A stretch of 64,000 bases of DNA from Bacteroidota bacterium (GCA_947457075.1 CANGUG010000015.1:1-64000); one strand, 5' to 3'. Counted from the first letter of the stretch, positions 27,048 through 37,002 are shown. Notes: generated by a model from the sequence alone, not told the origin. Program-made: numbers and translations.

Positions 27048-28775
27048 ATGAGTCAAACAATAGATCAAAAGGTAACCGCTTGGCTTAACGGTAATTATGA
27101 TGATGCTACCAAGCAAATTATACGCGATTTACAAGCAAATCAACCAGCTGAGCTAGAGGAATCCTTTTATAAAAACCTGGAATTTGGTACGGGGGGGTTA
27201 AGAGGGATAATGGGAGTAGGCACTAATCGAATTAATAAGTACACAATTGGTATGGCTACACAGGGGTTTGCCAATTATTTATTAAAAGCCTATCCAAATG
27301 AAAAAGTAAGGGTAGCCATTGGTCACGATAGCAGAAATAACTCCAGGTTTTTTGCTGAAACTACAGCAGCTGTTTTTGCAGCAAATGGGTTGACCGTTTA
27401 TTTATTTGAAACATTAAGGCCCACTCCAGAATTGAGTTTTGCCATTAGGCATTTGGGATGTAAAGGAGGGGTTGTTTGTACCGCTTCCCATAATCCAAAA
27501 GAATACAACGGTTATAAGGCCTACTGGGATGATGGAGGACAGTTAGTCCCTCCCCATGATAAGAATGTAATTAAAGAAGTGGAAGCGATACAATCGGTGG
27601 ATGAGGTGAAGTGGATGGGGGGTGAATCCAATATTCAATTAATGGGGGCTCCTATGGACGAGGCCTATATCAAAATGGTCAAGTCCTTAAGTGTTTATCC
27701 TGAAATAATTGCTGCACAAAAGGATTTAAAAATTGTGTACACTCCCATACATGGAACTGGGATTACCTTGGTGCCAAAAGTACTGGCTGAATTTGGTTTT
27801 ACCAATGTACATGTTGTGGAAGAGCAGTCCACTCCTGATGGCAATTTTCCCACTGTGGCGTATCCAAATCCAGAGGAAAGTGAAACCATGAGTATTGGAT
27901 TGTCCAAAGCAAAGTCATTGGATGCAGATATTTTATTGGGTACTGATCCAGATGCCGATCGAGTAGGGGTAGGGGTTAAAAACCATAAAGGGGAATGGGT
28001 ATTAATGAATGGCAATCAAACGGCCGTATTAGCCTTTGCTTATATGATGGAAGCGCGTCGAGCCAAAGGTGTTGCCCAAGACAACGATATGGTCATTACC
28101 ACCATTGTGACCACTGAAATGATCAACGAAGTGGCAAGACAAAACAAGGTTGCTTGTTATAATGTTTTGACTGGGTTTAAGTGGATTGCGGAATTAATTA
28201 AAGAAAAAGAAGGCCAAGAAAACTATGTAATTGGCGGCGAAGAAAGTTTTGGATTAATGATAGGAGATCAAATTAGAGACAAGGATGCGGTAAGTGCTGT
28301 AGCTTTATTATGTGAAATGGCTGCATACGAAAAAAGCAAAGGGAGGTCCTTATTCGACAAAATGATTGAACTGTATGTGCAGTATGGTTTTTATTATGAG
28401 CACTTAATTAGTATTACAAAAAAGGGAATGAACGGACAGCAAGAAATTGCCAATATGATGGAGCAGTATAGACAAACTCCCCCTTCAACAATCAATGGGG
28501 TAAAAGTGATGACTTTGTTAGACTACGAATTGCAAATGGGCAAAAATTTATTAACTGGCGAAACCTGGAAAATTAATTTACCCAAAAGCAATGTTTTACA
28601 ATTTGTGACGGAGGATGGCAGTAAAATTTCAGCAAGACCTAGTGGTACCGAGCCCAAAATTAAATTTTACTTTAGCGTGAATACCACTTTGAACAATGCA
28701 AGTGAGTTTGATGTAAAATATGCAGAACTGCAAAGTAAAATAAATGGCATTATTGGAGACATGCAACTAAACTAA
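27048..28775 (+). CDS. Phosphohexomutase (phosphoglucomutase/phosphomannomutase family)
   Basis: This 575-residue alpha-D-phosphohexomutase interconverts hexose 1- and 6-phosphates. The phosphoserine loop VVCTASHNPKEYNGYKAYW, metal loop LLGTDPDADRVGVGV, sugar loop GGEESFG and phosphate loop SARPSGTEPKIKFYFS are all present. Length fits the large PGM2-like group, distinct from glmM at 41.4 kb. The ATG at 27048 (MSQTIDQKV) is chosen over a TTG at 27012. It is followed after 7 bp by pcm. Confidence 0.94.
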   Translation: MSQTIDQKVTAWLNGNYDDATKQIIRDLQANQPAELEESFYKNLEFGTGGLRGIMGVGTNRINKYTIGMATQGFANYLLKAYPNEKVRVAIGHDSRNNSRFFAETTAAVFAANGLTVYLFETLRPTPELSFAIRHLGCKGGVVCTASHNPKEYNGYKAYWDDGGQLVPPHDKNVIKEVEAIQSVDEVKWMGGESNIQLMGAPMDEAYIKMVKSLSVYPEIIAAQKDLKIVYTPIHGTGITLVPKVLAEFGFTNVHVVEEQSTPDGNFPTVAYPNPEESETMSIGLSKAKSLDADILLGTDPDADRVGVGVKNHKGEWVLMNGNQTAVLAFAYMMEARRAKGVAQDNDMVITTIVTTEMINEVARQNKVACYNVLTGFKWIAELIKEKEGQENYVIGGEESFGLMIGDQIRDKDAVSAVALLCEMAAYEKSKGRSLFDKMIELYVQYGFYYEHLISITKKGMNGQQEIANMMEQYRQTPPSTINGVKVMTLLDYELQMGKNLLTGETWKINLPKSNVLQFVTEDGSKISARPSGTEPKIKFYFSVNTTLNNASEFDVKYAELQSKINGIIGDMQLN

Positions 28776-28782
28776 TTATTTA

Positions 28783-29451
28783 ATGAGAAAAACAGAGGAT
28801 CACTATTTTCTTAAAGGCTTGCGTAAGCAGTTAGTTATGCAACTAAAGGAAAAAGGGATTAGTGACATCAAAGTATTAGAGGCCATCGACAAAATTCCAA
28901 GACACTATTTTTTGGATGTAGCTTTTAATAAAATTGCATATGAGGATCGTGCATTTCCAATAGATGCAAATCAAACAATTTCACAACCCTATACTGTTGC
29001 TTTTCAAACTGAATTATTGAAAATAAAAAAAGGGGATAAAGTGCTGGAAATTGGTACTGGAAGCATGTATCAAACAGCAATCTTAGCATCACTTGGTGCA
29101 AAAGTATTTACGATTGAAAGACAAAAAGCACTATTTGATAAAACCTATCAGTTTGCACAAGTATTTGGCGATCAATTTCCCAACGTGGAATTTTTTTATG
29201 GGGATGGCTTCGAAGGTTTACCTCATTTAGCCCCTTTTGATAAAATTATTATCACTGCAGCAGCGCCAAATGTACCCGTTCAGCTTTGGGATCAATTAAA
29301 AGTGAGAGGGATTATGGTAATACCAGTTGATGAATCAGAAACAGTACAACGCATGATGCGACTGACCAAGAAAAAAGACGGAATGGCTAAGCGAGAGTCC
29401 TTTGACGAATTTTCCTTTGTTCCTATGTTACAAGGAAAAAGCCAAGGGTAA
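28783..29451 (+). CDS. pcm: Protein-L-isoaspartate O-methyltransferase
   Basis: This 222-residue SAM-dependent enzyme repairs isoaspartyl residues in aged proteins. IPRHYFLDVAFNKIAYEDRAFPI, QTISQPYTVAFQTELL and the SAM loop VLEIGTGSMYQTAILASLG are diagnostic. The family usually has GTGSGYQ, and here the tyrosine-preceding residue is Met. It is probably co-transcribed with the phosphohexomutase. An inverted repeat overlapping its 3' end may end transcription. Confidence 0.94.
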   Translation: MRKTEDHYFLKGLRKQLVMQLKEKGISDIKVLEAIDKIPRHYFLDVAFNKIAYEDRAFPIDANQTISQPYTVAFQTELLKIKKGDKVLEIGTGSMYQTAILASLGAKVFTIERQKALFDKTYQFAQVFGDQFPNVEFFYGDGFEGLPHLAPFDKIIITAAAPNVPVQLWDQLKVRGIMVIPVDESETVQRMMRLTKKKDGMAKRESFDEFSFVPMLQGKSQG

Positions 29452-29478
29452 TCCTTTAATGGGGACCGCCTTGGCTTT
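29438..29478 (+). terminator. Possible terminator after pcm
   Basis: AAAGCCAAGG (29438-29447) pairs exactly with CCTTGGCTTT (29469-29478) over a 21-nt loop. The 5' arm lies inside the last pcm codons. The T-run is only three bases long, so termination may be weak. Confidence 0.5.
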
Positions 29479-29504
29479 CAATTAATCTAAAGGAAGGATA
29501 GAAA

Positions 29505-32108
29505 TTATTGAGGAATTTGATCCATACCTCCAACACCTTCTTCTCCTTTGTTACTTTTTCTTCTTAACAAGTTAACATCAAACTTACCAAAACGGTAAGA
29601 GAAATTCAACCTAAAAAATTGCTGATCTCTTGTTCTGGAAACATTCTGAATAAAGTATAAACTTTCTGAATAGGTTTGTATAACTCTTGTTTTGAATAAA
29701 TCACTAACACTGAACGTTAAGGAAGCTGTTTTCCCGCCTTGTAAAGTCCAATCCTTTCTGATTGAAAAATCAAATTCATAGTTAGGCAAGTTATATCCTT
29801 GTGCTGTTGATTGTGGGCCACCAAATCCACCCCCACCAAATCCGCCACCGCCTCGGCCCCCACCAAATCCGCCACCGCCACCACCGGAATTACCTCCAGG
29901 AGGAAGGACTGTTTTAGCTTGGTATTGTCCACTAAACTGTATGGATAATCCTTTAGTCACTTTAAAATTATTATTCATTTTACTGAACCAACTTGTCAAG
30001 TTGTTAAAGACATCTTGGCCAGGAATGGTTGCATTGATTTCAGATTTAAATAAATTAAAGCTGACGTTTAAGTCCCACCATTTTGTAATGGCTGTTTTAT
30101 TGCTTAATTCTAAACCAAACACTTTGGAAGTATTCGCGTTTATAAATGAGCTATAAAAAGCACTATCATTGTTTATAGGATTTATATCCTTATAAATATA
30201 ATTGGTAATTAAATCGGTACTGTATTTATAATAAGCAGTTACTAATAAGTTGGAACCTTTTTTATATACGTTATTATAGGCAACTTCAAATGAGTGGGTA
30301 AATTGAGGCTTCAATTTTGGATTACCCACTGAAATATTTAATGGATCGCTATAATCTGCAAAGGGTTGTAGTTGGAATGGATTAGGTGCGTTTATACGTT
30401 TTGAGTAGTTAAATTGAAAATCGTTTTTGTCATTTAACTTATAACTGATAAAAGCGCTCGGGAATAAAGAAAGAGGCAATTTGATTTTTGATTCTAATGA
30501 ATCCTGTCCCTGCTTGTTTAATACATTTACAGTATAGTTTCTGTTTTCAACCCTGAAGCCAATCTGGTAGCTTAGATTGTTCTTTTTCCCACCCAAATTG
30601 GTGTAAGCAGCCAATACCTGCTCCTTATATTTTAATTGATTACTAATGCTATTGACAAGAATTTCGTTTCTGTATTGATCACGCAGGTTAAATTCATCAC
30701 GACTATTTAATCTTACACCTGCTTCAAATTTGACATTGTTTTTGAATAATTTTTCATAATCAATATTGGAAGTATAGTTTTTACTATTTCCAGAGCCGGT
30801 TGTTCTTTGGTTGATTATGCTGGAATTAATGAAAGAGTTGTTGTTATTGCTGCTTTCGTTATAATTAAAATCTGCACTCAATTCGTGTCCTGTTTCAGCG
30901 AATAAGTGTTTGAAACTTACTTGACCCCCTTTGTTTAAAAAAGTAAATTTTGAACTATTGTCTAATCCAATGGAAGGGGAGGTAATGCCAGATAAGACAG
31001 AATCAATTTTTTGACTTGACGTATTTTCAAATTCTCCTTTAACAATATTCCCAAAAATCGACAATGTATTTCTATTGTCAATCAGGTAATCAAATCCTCC
31101 TCTATAAAAAGAGAATAAACTATTGCCAATACTATTGGTATAAGTATTCACGCTAGTAGGTATTGGCAACAGTAATAAGTCCCTTAAATTTTCGGAAGTA
31201 CTTAATGATTTATTATTTCTAATATTGCCACTTAAGGAAAAGTTTAATTTATTATCTCTCACATTTAGGTCACCTCCACCATTAAATTTTCCTCTCATAT
31301 CAACACCCGTTCTTAGGCCTCCGTTATACCCATTTTTCTTATTTTTTTTCAAAACGATATTTAAAATACCTGCGTTTCCTCCTGAGGCGTCATACTTTGC
31401 TGAAGGGTTAGTGATAATTTCAACCCTGTCAATAATATCGGCAGGAATTTGATCCATCGTTAAGGTAGTGGGACGATTGTCAATTAATAAGGTGGGGGCT
31501 GCATTTCTTAAAGTGACATTACCATCGATATCAACGTTTAAGTTGGGTATATTTTTCATTACCTCGACGGCTGTTTGCCCAGTACTTAATAAGTTTTTAT
31601 CAACGTTGAATATTTTTCGATCAATACCCATTTCAAACTGTGGTTTAGAGGAACTTGTAACTGTTACGCTTTGTAACTGATTTTGATCTTCCTCTAACTT
31701 AATATTGCCTAAATCCTTGTCCACTAAAGCCATCATATCCTGAGGGCTGCCATTAGGCTTAAAATTGAAATTTAATTGTTTTTCCAAGCGTTTATATCCA
31801 ACGCCAGTGACAATTAGTTTAAAATTGCCCATTATGGAAAGGTTTTCAAAGCTAAAGTCACCATTGGTAGCACTCAACATGGTTCCCAAGGTAGTTTCTG
31901 ATGTCTTTTTAGTCACCGGGTCAAACTTGCTTCCCTTCAACTGAATGGTAATGCCTTCAATACCTTTATTGTTAAGGTCAACAATTTTACCATAAAAATG
32001 CCCCATATTCATATTGCCGGCTGCGCCAGCAGTTCTAGCACCAGGGTATTGGGCAATGCTATTCAATTGCGCGGTCAATAGAACAAGTAAAGTAAATATA
32101 TATTTCAT
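29505..32108 (-). CDS. TonB-dependent receptor-like outer membrane beta-barrel protein
   Basis: This 867-residue outer-membrane protein has a signal peptide (about 1-19), a carboxypeptidase-like regulatory domain (about 35-120, GKIVDLNNKGIEGITIQLKG), a plug domain (VMKNIPNLNVDIDGNVTLR, about 185-260) and a C-terminal barrel of the OMP_b-brl_3 type. A glycine-rich loop sits at about residues 740-770 (29822-29892). There is no SusD partner next to it, so the substrate is unknown. It is the only TonB-type receptor in the window. Confidence 0.9.
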   Translation of the reverse strand: MKYIFTLLVLLTAQLNSIAQYPGARTAGAAGNMNMGHFYGKIVDLNNKGIEGITIQLKGSKFDPVTKKTSETTLGTMLSATNGDFSFENLSIMGNFKLIVTGVGYKRLEKQLNFNFKPNGSPQDMMALVDKDLGNIKLEEDQNQLQSVTVTSSSKPQFEMGIDRKIFNVDKNLLSTGQTAVEVMKNIPNLNVDIDGNVTLRNAAPTLLIDNRPTTLTMDQIPADIIDRVEIITNPSAKYDASGGNAGILNIVLKKNKKNGYNGGLRTGVDMRGKFNGGGDLNVRDNKLNFSLSGNIRNNKSLSTSENLRDLLLLPIPTSVNTYTNSIGNSLFSFYRGGFDYLIDNRNTLSIFGNIVKGEFENTSSQKIDSVLSGITSPSIGLDNSSKFTFLNKGGQVSFKHLFAETGHELSADFNYNESSNNNNSFINSSIINQRTTGSGNSKNYTSNIDYEKLFKNNVKFEAGVRLNSRDEFNLRDQYRNEILVNSISNQLKYKEQVLAAYTNLGGKKNNLSYQIGFRVENRNYTVNVLNKQGQDSLESKIKLPLSLFPSAFISYKLNDKNDFQFNYSKRINAPNPFQLQPFADYSDPLNISVGNPKLKPQFTHSFEVAYNNVYKKGSNLLVTAYYKYSTDLITNYIYKDINPINNDSAFYSSFINANTSKVFGLELSNKTAITKWWDLNVSFNLFKSEINATIPGQDVFNNLTSWFSKMNNNFKVTKGLSIQFSGQYQAKTVLPPGGNSGGGGGGFGGGRGGGGFGGGGFGGPQSTAQGYNLPNYEFDFSIRKDWTLQGGKTASLTFSVSDLFKTRVIQTYSESLYFIQNVSRTRDQQFFRLNFSYRFGKFDVNLLRRKSNKGEEGVGGMDQIPQ

Positions 32109-32203
32109 ATAAGATATAATGCTGATTTGAGGATAATGTTTATTGCAGGTGCAAATATCTACGTATTTATCAATAGCCGGTGCCTACATTATATAAACGG
32201 CAA

Positions 32204-32701
32204 TTATATCTGATATAGAAGGAAATTGATGATAAATCCCCAGATTAAACCAATAAAAAAGGAGATTATTCTTATGATACGGGTACTTTTCAATACCCTG
32301 GCCTCCAAAATGGGGCTCCATTTACTATGTAAATCCTTGGAAAAAGCTTGAAGGGCCGATGTAGATAATGATTTAACTAGGGTGGGGAAAATCGAGCTCA
32401 ATTCTTCGATAAATACAGCCTTTAGTTGAACAATTGTTTTTTCGCCAATAAACATTGAAATCATCGGCAATTTTTCACCTATTTTATGGGTAAAAAAATG
32501 GTCTAATTGGGCATCAATAGTTGGTAGTACAGCTTCAAATTGCGTACGACTTGTATCCTGATTAAAAAGTGAATCAATATTAATGGCCTCTATTTCTTTT
32601 TTTAAATATTTTCCATTGCTGCTAAAAAGGAGTTTAACCCATAACCAGGCAATGAACCAGGCGAGCAGTGCAGACATCAAAGGAATGATAAATAGTTGCA
32701 T
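32204..32701 (-). CDS. DUF445-like membrane protein
   Basis: This 165-residue protein has one membrane helix at each end (about 5-25 and 143-163) around a soluble middle (DHFFTHKIGEKLPMISMFIGEKTIVQLK), which resembles short DUF445 family members. The function is unknown. It lies just downstream of tRNA-His and its terminator on the same strand. Confidence 0.65.
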   Translation of the reverse strand: MQLFIIPLMSALLAWFIAWLWVKLLFSSNGKYLKKEIEAINIDSLFNQDTSRTQFEAVLPTIDAQLDHFFTHKIGEKLPMISMFIGEKTIVQLKAVFIEELSSIFPTLVKSLSTSALQAFSKDLHSKWSPILEARVLKSTRIIRIISFFIGLIWGFIINFLLYQI

Positions 32702-32715
32702 GAACAGAAATTTTA

Positions 32716-32750
32716 CAAAAAAAAACCCATCCCAATTGGGATAGGTTTTT
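32716..32750 (-). terminator. Terminator after tRNA-His
   Basis: On the minus strand a 10-bp stem (5' arm 32747-32738, 3' arm 32733-32724, one G-U pair, loop AATT) is followed by eight T residues. It starts immediately after the CCA end of tRNA-His. Confidence 0.85.
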
Positions 32751-32753
32751 TGG

Positions 32754-32828
32754 GGAGAACGATGGGTCTCGAACCCACGGCCTACAGTGCCACAAACTGT
32801 CGCTCTAACCTACTGAGCTACGCCCTCC
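32754..32828 (-). tRNA. tRNA-His (anticodon GTG)
   Basis: A complete cloverleaf can be drawn on the minus strand: acceptor GAGGGCG with CGTTCTC, D-arm GCTC...GAGC, anticodon arm ACAGT-TTGTGGC-ACTGT with anticodon GTG, and T-arm GTGGG-TTCGAGA-CCCAT. The extra G at 32828 faces the discriminator C at 32754, the G-1:C73 pair specific to tRNA-His and needed for histidyl-tRNA synthetase. CCA is encoded at 32753-32751. Confidence 0.97.
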
Positions 32829-32923
32829 ATTTAGGGACGCAAAAATACACTAAATCGGTAATCAATAAAAGTAGTTTAGCATCTTTTTATAAAATTATGG
32901 TAAAATAAACCAGAATCCCCCAA

Positions 32924-32959
32924 TTTGACAGCTAGAATAGCCTTTTTGACCTATTTTTG
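32924..32959 (+). promoter_or_regulatory. Predicted promoter of the tail-specific protease gene
   Basis: TTTG (32924-32927) and TATTTTTG (32952-32959) match the Bacteroidota promoter with a 24-bp spacer, slightly long. The -7 box covers an in-frame TTG at 32957, so translation should start at the ATG at 32969, only about 10 bp downstream. Confidence 0.5.
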
Positions 32960-32968
32960 AAAAACTTC

Positions 32969-35170
32969 ATGCAGCGTATTATGACATATGTAAAACAAAA
33001 TAAGTGGAAATTTTTTACCACAATCTTAGTAATTGGTGCTTTATTTTTTGCTTTTAAGTCCAATATCAAGGAGACGCCTTCCTTAAGACATAGGAAATTA
33101 TTATCTACTGTGGGTAGCTTATTAGAAAGCGAGCATTATTATCCTCGAAAAATTGATGATCAGTTTTCAATGGATGTTTTTGACGCCTATCTTAAAGTGC
33201 TAGATCCTGAAAAAAATATTTTCATTCAAGAGGATGTAGATGCTTTAAAAGTATTCAGTAAATCCATTGATGATGAGATTCATGGAAGTAAAATAGAATT
33301 TCAGCCAGCTGCTACTTTTGTTTTTGATGAAAGATACAAGGAGGCAAAAGCAATGCTTGATTCCGTTGCGAAACAGCCATTCACCTTTGATACCGACGAC
33401 TCTGTTTATTTAGATGCAGACAGCGTATCCTATCCAAAAAATAATAATGAGCGATATAATAGATGGTATAAATTAGTAAAGTTTAGAACGCTCGAAAAAT
33501 ATGTTTCGCTAATTGAGGATAGGGATCAGCAAACTAAACTTAAGTCAAACAATGAGCAAAAAGCTGGAGCGGATTCAACGAATAAGCCCGATCCAAAATT
33601 TGTTTTTAAATCTGACGAAGAATTAGAAAAAGACGCCCGCAATGCCGTTGTAAAATCCTACCGTAAAAAGTTTGAACAATTTGAAAAAACATTCACTGAT
33701 GATAAAAAATTTGATTTATTCTTAAATTCGATAACCGGATTAATGGATCCGCATACCGACTACTTTGCTCCTGTTGATAAGCGTTCTTTTACTGAGCAAA
33801 TGAGTGGGGTAATCTATGGTATTGGTGCACAATTGGGGTATGATGACAATGGGGTAAAAATTGCCAGTATCCAGCCAGGCGGCCCAGCTTGGAAATCGGG
33901 TAAATTATTGGTAAATGATGTAATTATTAAAATTGCACAAGGTGATCAAGAACCTGTGGACATAGCTGGCTATGAAACAACTGATGCTGTTAAATTGATA
34001 AGGGGAAACTTAGGCACTGAAGTAAGATTAACCGTAAAAAAGCCAGACGGATCGATTAAAGTTATTTCCTTAATTAGAGAAAAAATTATTTTGGATGAAG
34101 GTTACGCAAGAAGTGCGGTTATTACAAAAGGAAATGATAAAATTGGTTACATATTATTGCCTGACTTTTACGCCGACTTTGATAGAGAAGATGGGGCAAG
34201 ATGTTCCAAGGATGTGGCTGCTGAAGTTGAAAAACTAAAAGCAGAAAAGGTTAAAAGTATTATTATTGACGTAAGATCCAATGGGGGAGGTTCCTTGTAT
34301 GAAGTTGTTCAAATGGTAGGCTTATTTATTGATAAAGGGCCTGTTGTTCAAATTAGAGACAAAGAGGGACGTGTTCAAGTATTGGCCGATGAAACGCCTG
34401 GCACCATTTATGATGGTCCATTGGTAGTGATGGTCAATGAATTCAGTGCATCAGCAAGTGAAATATTTGCAGGCGCCATTCAGGATTATAAAAGAGGTTT
34501 AATTGTGGGTAGTACTTCCACTTTTGGTAAAGGTACTGTTCAAAGAAATATTGCATTTGGTCGTCCACTCGACTCATTAGGCATTCAAACTGAATACGGT
34601 GCAGTGAAATTAACTTTTCAAAAGTTTTACAGAATTACTGGAAGTTCAACTCAAAAGAAAGGGGTTGCATCTGATATCGTATTGCCTGATGAATATGAGT
34701 TTTTAAAATACCGTGAAAAAGACAATCCATCAGCTTTGGCATGGGATCAAATTGAAAAGTCAAAATATATTCCTTGGAAAGGGAGCTACAATATTGACAA
34801 TGTTAAACTTGCTATATTGGCAAAGCAAAAAAGTAGTTTAGACACCAATGTGGTTAAATTCAAAAATAATTTAGCGTTTATTTCAAGCCAAATGTATCGT
34901 GCTGCAAATTTAAAGCTTGAAAAGTATGTCGCCTACAAAAAACAAATGTTGGCAATCAATAAAGAGATTGAAACGGTACTTAAAATAAAAAACAACATGC
35001 AGGTTGATGCACTAAAAGCAGATTATAATAAGTTTTACAACAATCCAGATAAAAGCAAACAGGATAGATATCAAGCTTGGTTAAAAATTGTAGCGAAGGA
35101 CAACCAGATTTTAACCTCATGCAATTACTTAGGCTTTTTTAATCCTTCAAGTGTGGCGGTAAAAAAGTAA
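32969..35170 (+). CDS. Carboxy-terminal processing (tail-specific) protease, family S41
   Basis: This 733-residue exported protease has an N-terminal signal anchor (about 10-30), a long helical region (about 35-250), a PDZ domain (about 265-360, GIGAQLGYDDNGVKIASIQPGGPAWKSG), the S41 catalytic core and a C-terminal DUF3340-like tail. The serine motif SASASEIFAGAIQDY and the lysine in STFGKGTVQ form the Ser-Lys dyad. It cleaves periplasmic proteins from their C-termini, like E. coli Prc. The NusG-like gene follows after only 3 bp. Confidence 0.94.
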   Translation: MQRIMTYVKQNKWKFFTTILVIGALFFAFKSNIKETPSLRHRKLLSTVGSLLESEHYYPRKIDDQFSMDVFDAYLKVLDPEKNIFIQEDVDALKVFSKSIDDEIHGSKIEFQPAATFVFDERYKEAKAMLDSVAKQPFTFDTDDSVYLDADSVSYPKNNNERYNRWYKLVKFRTLEKYVSLIEDRDQQTKLKSNNEQKAGADSTNKPDPKFVFKSDEELEKDARNAVVKSYRKKFEQFEKTFTDDKKFDLFLNSITGLMDPHTDYFAPVDKRSFTEQMSGVIYGIGAQLGYDDNGVKIASIQPGGPAWKSGKLLVNDVIIKIAQGDQEPVDIAGYETTDAVKLIRGNLGTEVRLTVKKPDGSIKVISLIREKIILDEGYARSAVITKGNDKIGYILLPDFYADFDREDGARCSKDVAAEVEKLKAEKVKSIIIDVRSNGGGSLYEVVQMVGLFIDKGPVVQIRDKEGRVQVLADETPGTIYDGPLVVMVNEFSASASEIFAGAIQDYKRGLIVGSTSTFGKGTVQRNIAFGRPLDSLGIQTEYGAVKLTFQKFYRITGSSTQKKGVASDIVLPDEYEFLKYREKDNPSALAWDQIEKSKYIPWKGSYNIDNVKLAILAKQKSSLDTNVVKFKNNLAFISSQMYRAANLKLEKYVAYKKQMLAINKEIETVLKIKNNMQVDALKADYNKFYNNPDKSKQDRYQAWLKIVAKDNQILTSCNYLGFFNPSSVAVKK

Positions 35171-35173
35171 AAA

Positions 35174-35695
35174 ATGGAGCTTACGAAAAGGCAGATTGCT
35201 GAAAAGCAATGGCATGTAATTTATACCAAATCAAAGTGGGAAAAAAAAGTGGACGAATTGCTCATGCAAAAAGGCTATGAGAGTTGGTGTCCAGTTCAAA
35301 AACAAGAACGTAGATGGTCGGATAGGAAAAAAATAATCGAAGTCCCTTTATTTAGATCCTATGTTTTCATCAAAGTTGCCAAAGAAGATTACAGTTCAAT
35401 TTTAGCCACTGCAGGGGTTGTGAATTTTTTATATTTTGAAAAAAAACCTGCTATTATCCGTGAAGCAGAAATTGAAGAAATCAAAAAATACTTAGGATTA
35501 TCTACTGCCTCAATACAAATCATTGACATGACCAACTTACCCGTGCAAACCAAGGTTGAAATTAACCAGGGATTGTTTATGGGGCGCAGAGGAGAAGTGA
35601 TTAAATCTGGAAAGAACAATGTATTTGTTCGTTTGGAAAGCTTAAATATGATGATGATTGTGGAATTTAAAGTAAATGAAATCTCACCACTTTAA
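35174..35695 (+). CDS. UpxY/LoaP-type NusG paralog (specialised antiterminator)
   Basis: This 173-residue protein has an NGN domain (about 10-110: WHVIYTKSKWEKKVDELL, YESWCPVQKQERRWSDRKK, PLFRSYVFIKV) and a C-terminal KOW-like part (about 120-170: VEINQGLFMGRRGEVIKSGKNNVFVRLESL). Such paralogs usually open capsule or secondary-metabolite operons and prevent early termination there. Here it follows a protease gene with a 3-bp gap, with no polysaccharide operon in view, so its target is unclear. It is too short and divergent to be the main NusG. Confidence 0.85.
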   Translation: MELTKRQIAEKQWHVIYTKSKWEKKVDELLMQKGYESWCPVQKQERRWSDRKKIIEVPLFRSYVFIKVAKEDYSSILATAGVVNFLYFEKKPAIIREAEIEEIKKYLGLSTASIQIIDMTNLPVQTKVEINQGLFMGRRGEVIKSGKNNVFVRLESLNMMMIVEFKVNEISPL

Positions 35696-35709
35696 TTTCG
35701 GTACTATTT

Positions 35710-37002
35710 TTATCTTATTTCCCAATCCACAATTTGGTTACTCCATTCTTCTCTGAATGGGGTAGTTATTCTAATATAATTATCGGTATATCCTTCCAGC
35801 ATGGCTTGGTCATTTGGGTCCTTTTGTTTGATTGACTCAAATAAAACAGGCCTAGTAGCGCCTATATGTTGTGCATTAAAATATTGTTGCTTTTGATAAG
35901 ACAAATTGCGTAATATTTTGTTGCGCTCATTTCTAACAGCAATGGGTACAACAGGTTTGATATCCAATGCTTTGGTCATGGCTCTTTCGGAATACGTAAA
36001 TACATGTAAGTAGGAAATGTCCAGCGAATGAATAAAGTCAAAGCTTTCTTTGAAATAGGCCTCGGTTTCCCCTGGTGAGCCAACAATCACATCTACCCCA
36101 ATACAAGCATGTGGCATGACAGACTTGATGGTTTGAATCCTTTCTGCATATAAATCGCTATTGTATCTTCTTTGCATTAGTTTTAACACAGTATCGGAAC
36201 CACTTTGCAATGGAATATGAAAATGAGGCATAAAGCTTTTGCTGTTGGCCACCCATTCAATAATTTCATTGGTCAATAAATTAGGTTCAATGGAAGAGAT
36301 ACGGTACCTAGGGATTGTTGTTTCTTGATCAAGCGCTTTGACTAAATCAAAAAAGTTTTCTTCGTATTTTTTACCACCTTCTCCACCTTTACCAAAATCA
36401 CCTAAATTAATACCGGTCAACACAATTTCTTTCACGCCATTCGCAGCCAATCCCTGGGCTTGTTTTACCACATTGGCAATACTATCGCTTCGGCTTTTAC
36501 CCCTTGCCATTGGGATAGTACAAAAGGAACAACTATAGTCACATCCATCCTGTACTTTTAAAAAAGTACGGGTACGATCATTCACTGAAAATGAACTATT
36601 GAATCCGGAGACCGTTTCAATATCGCAACTACAAATTTTTGCTTCCTGTCCTTTGGATAGAGTTGATAAATGTTGCACCAAGTTAAATTTTTCAGCAGCG
36701 CCTAAAACCAAGTCAACGCCTGGAATATTGGCAATTTCTTGGGGCTTTAATTGAGCATAACAGCCGGTAATTACGACAAAACTTTCAGGGGCCTGGCGTT
36801 GAATTCTTCTTACCAACTGCCTACATTCCTTATCGGCATTTTCCGTAACTGAACAGGTATTAATTACATAAATGTCGGCCTTGTCTGAAAAGGCTTTTTT
36901 TTCAAATCCTTCCTGCTCCAATTGTCTGGAAAGCGTGGAGGTTTCAGAAAAATTAAGCTTGCAGCCTAAAGTATGAAATGCGACGGAACGTTGGTTACTC
37001 AT
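35710..37002 (-). CDS. mtaB: tRNA (N6-threonylcarbamoyladenosine-37) methylthiotransferase
   Basis: This 430-residue radical-SAM methylthiotransferase adds a methylthio group to t6A37 of tRNAs reading ANN codons. The N-terminal MTTase domain carries cluster cysteines 14, 50 and 81 (TLGCKLN, INTCSVTENAD, TGCYAQ). The radical-SAM CxxxCxxC motif is C154-C158-C161 in CDYSCSFCTIP, and a TRAM-like tail follows. The TLGCKLN opening fits MtaB rather than MiaB or RimO. Confidence 0.93.
   Translation of the reverse strand: MSNQRSVAFHTLGCKLNFSETSTLSRQLEQEGFEKKAFSDKADIYVINTCSVTENADKECRQLVRRIQRQAPESFVVITGCYAQLKPQEIANIPGVDLVLGAAEKFNLVQHLSTLSKGQEAKICSCDIETVSGFNSSFSVNDRTRTFLKVQDGCDYSCSFCTIPMARGKSRSDSIANVVKQAQGLAANGVKEIVLTGINLGDFGKGGEGGKKYEENFFDLVKALDQETTIPRYRISSIEPNLLTNEIIEWVANSKSFMPHFHIPLQSGSDTVLKLMQRRYNSDLYAERIQTIKSVMPHACIGVDVIVGSPGETEAYFKESFDFIHSLDISYLHVFTYSERAMTKALDIKPVVPIAVRNERNKILRNLSYQKQQYFNAQHIGATRPVLFESIKQKDPNDQAMLEGYTDNYIRITTPFREEWSNQIVDWEIR

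Noticed and set aside
29822..29892. Glycine-rich stretch as a frameshift or assembly fault
   Set aside because: The frame stays open and such Gly-rich loops are common in this outer-membrane protein family.
32696..32908. A 70-codon plus-strand reading frame across tRNA-His
   Set aside because: It covers the tRNA complement and its terminator; no protein evidence.
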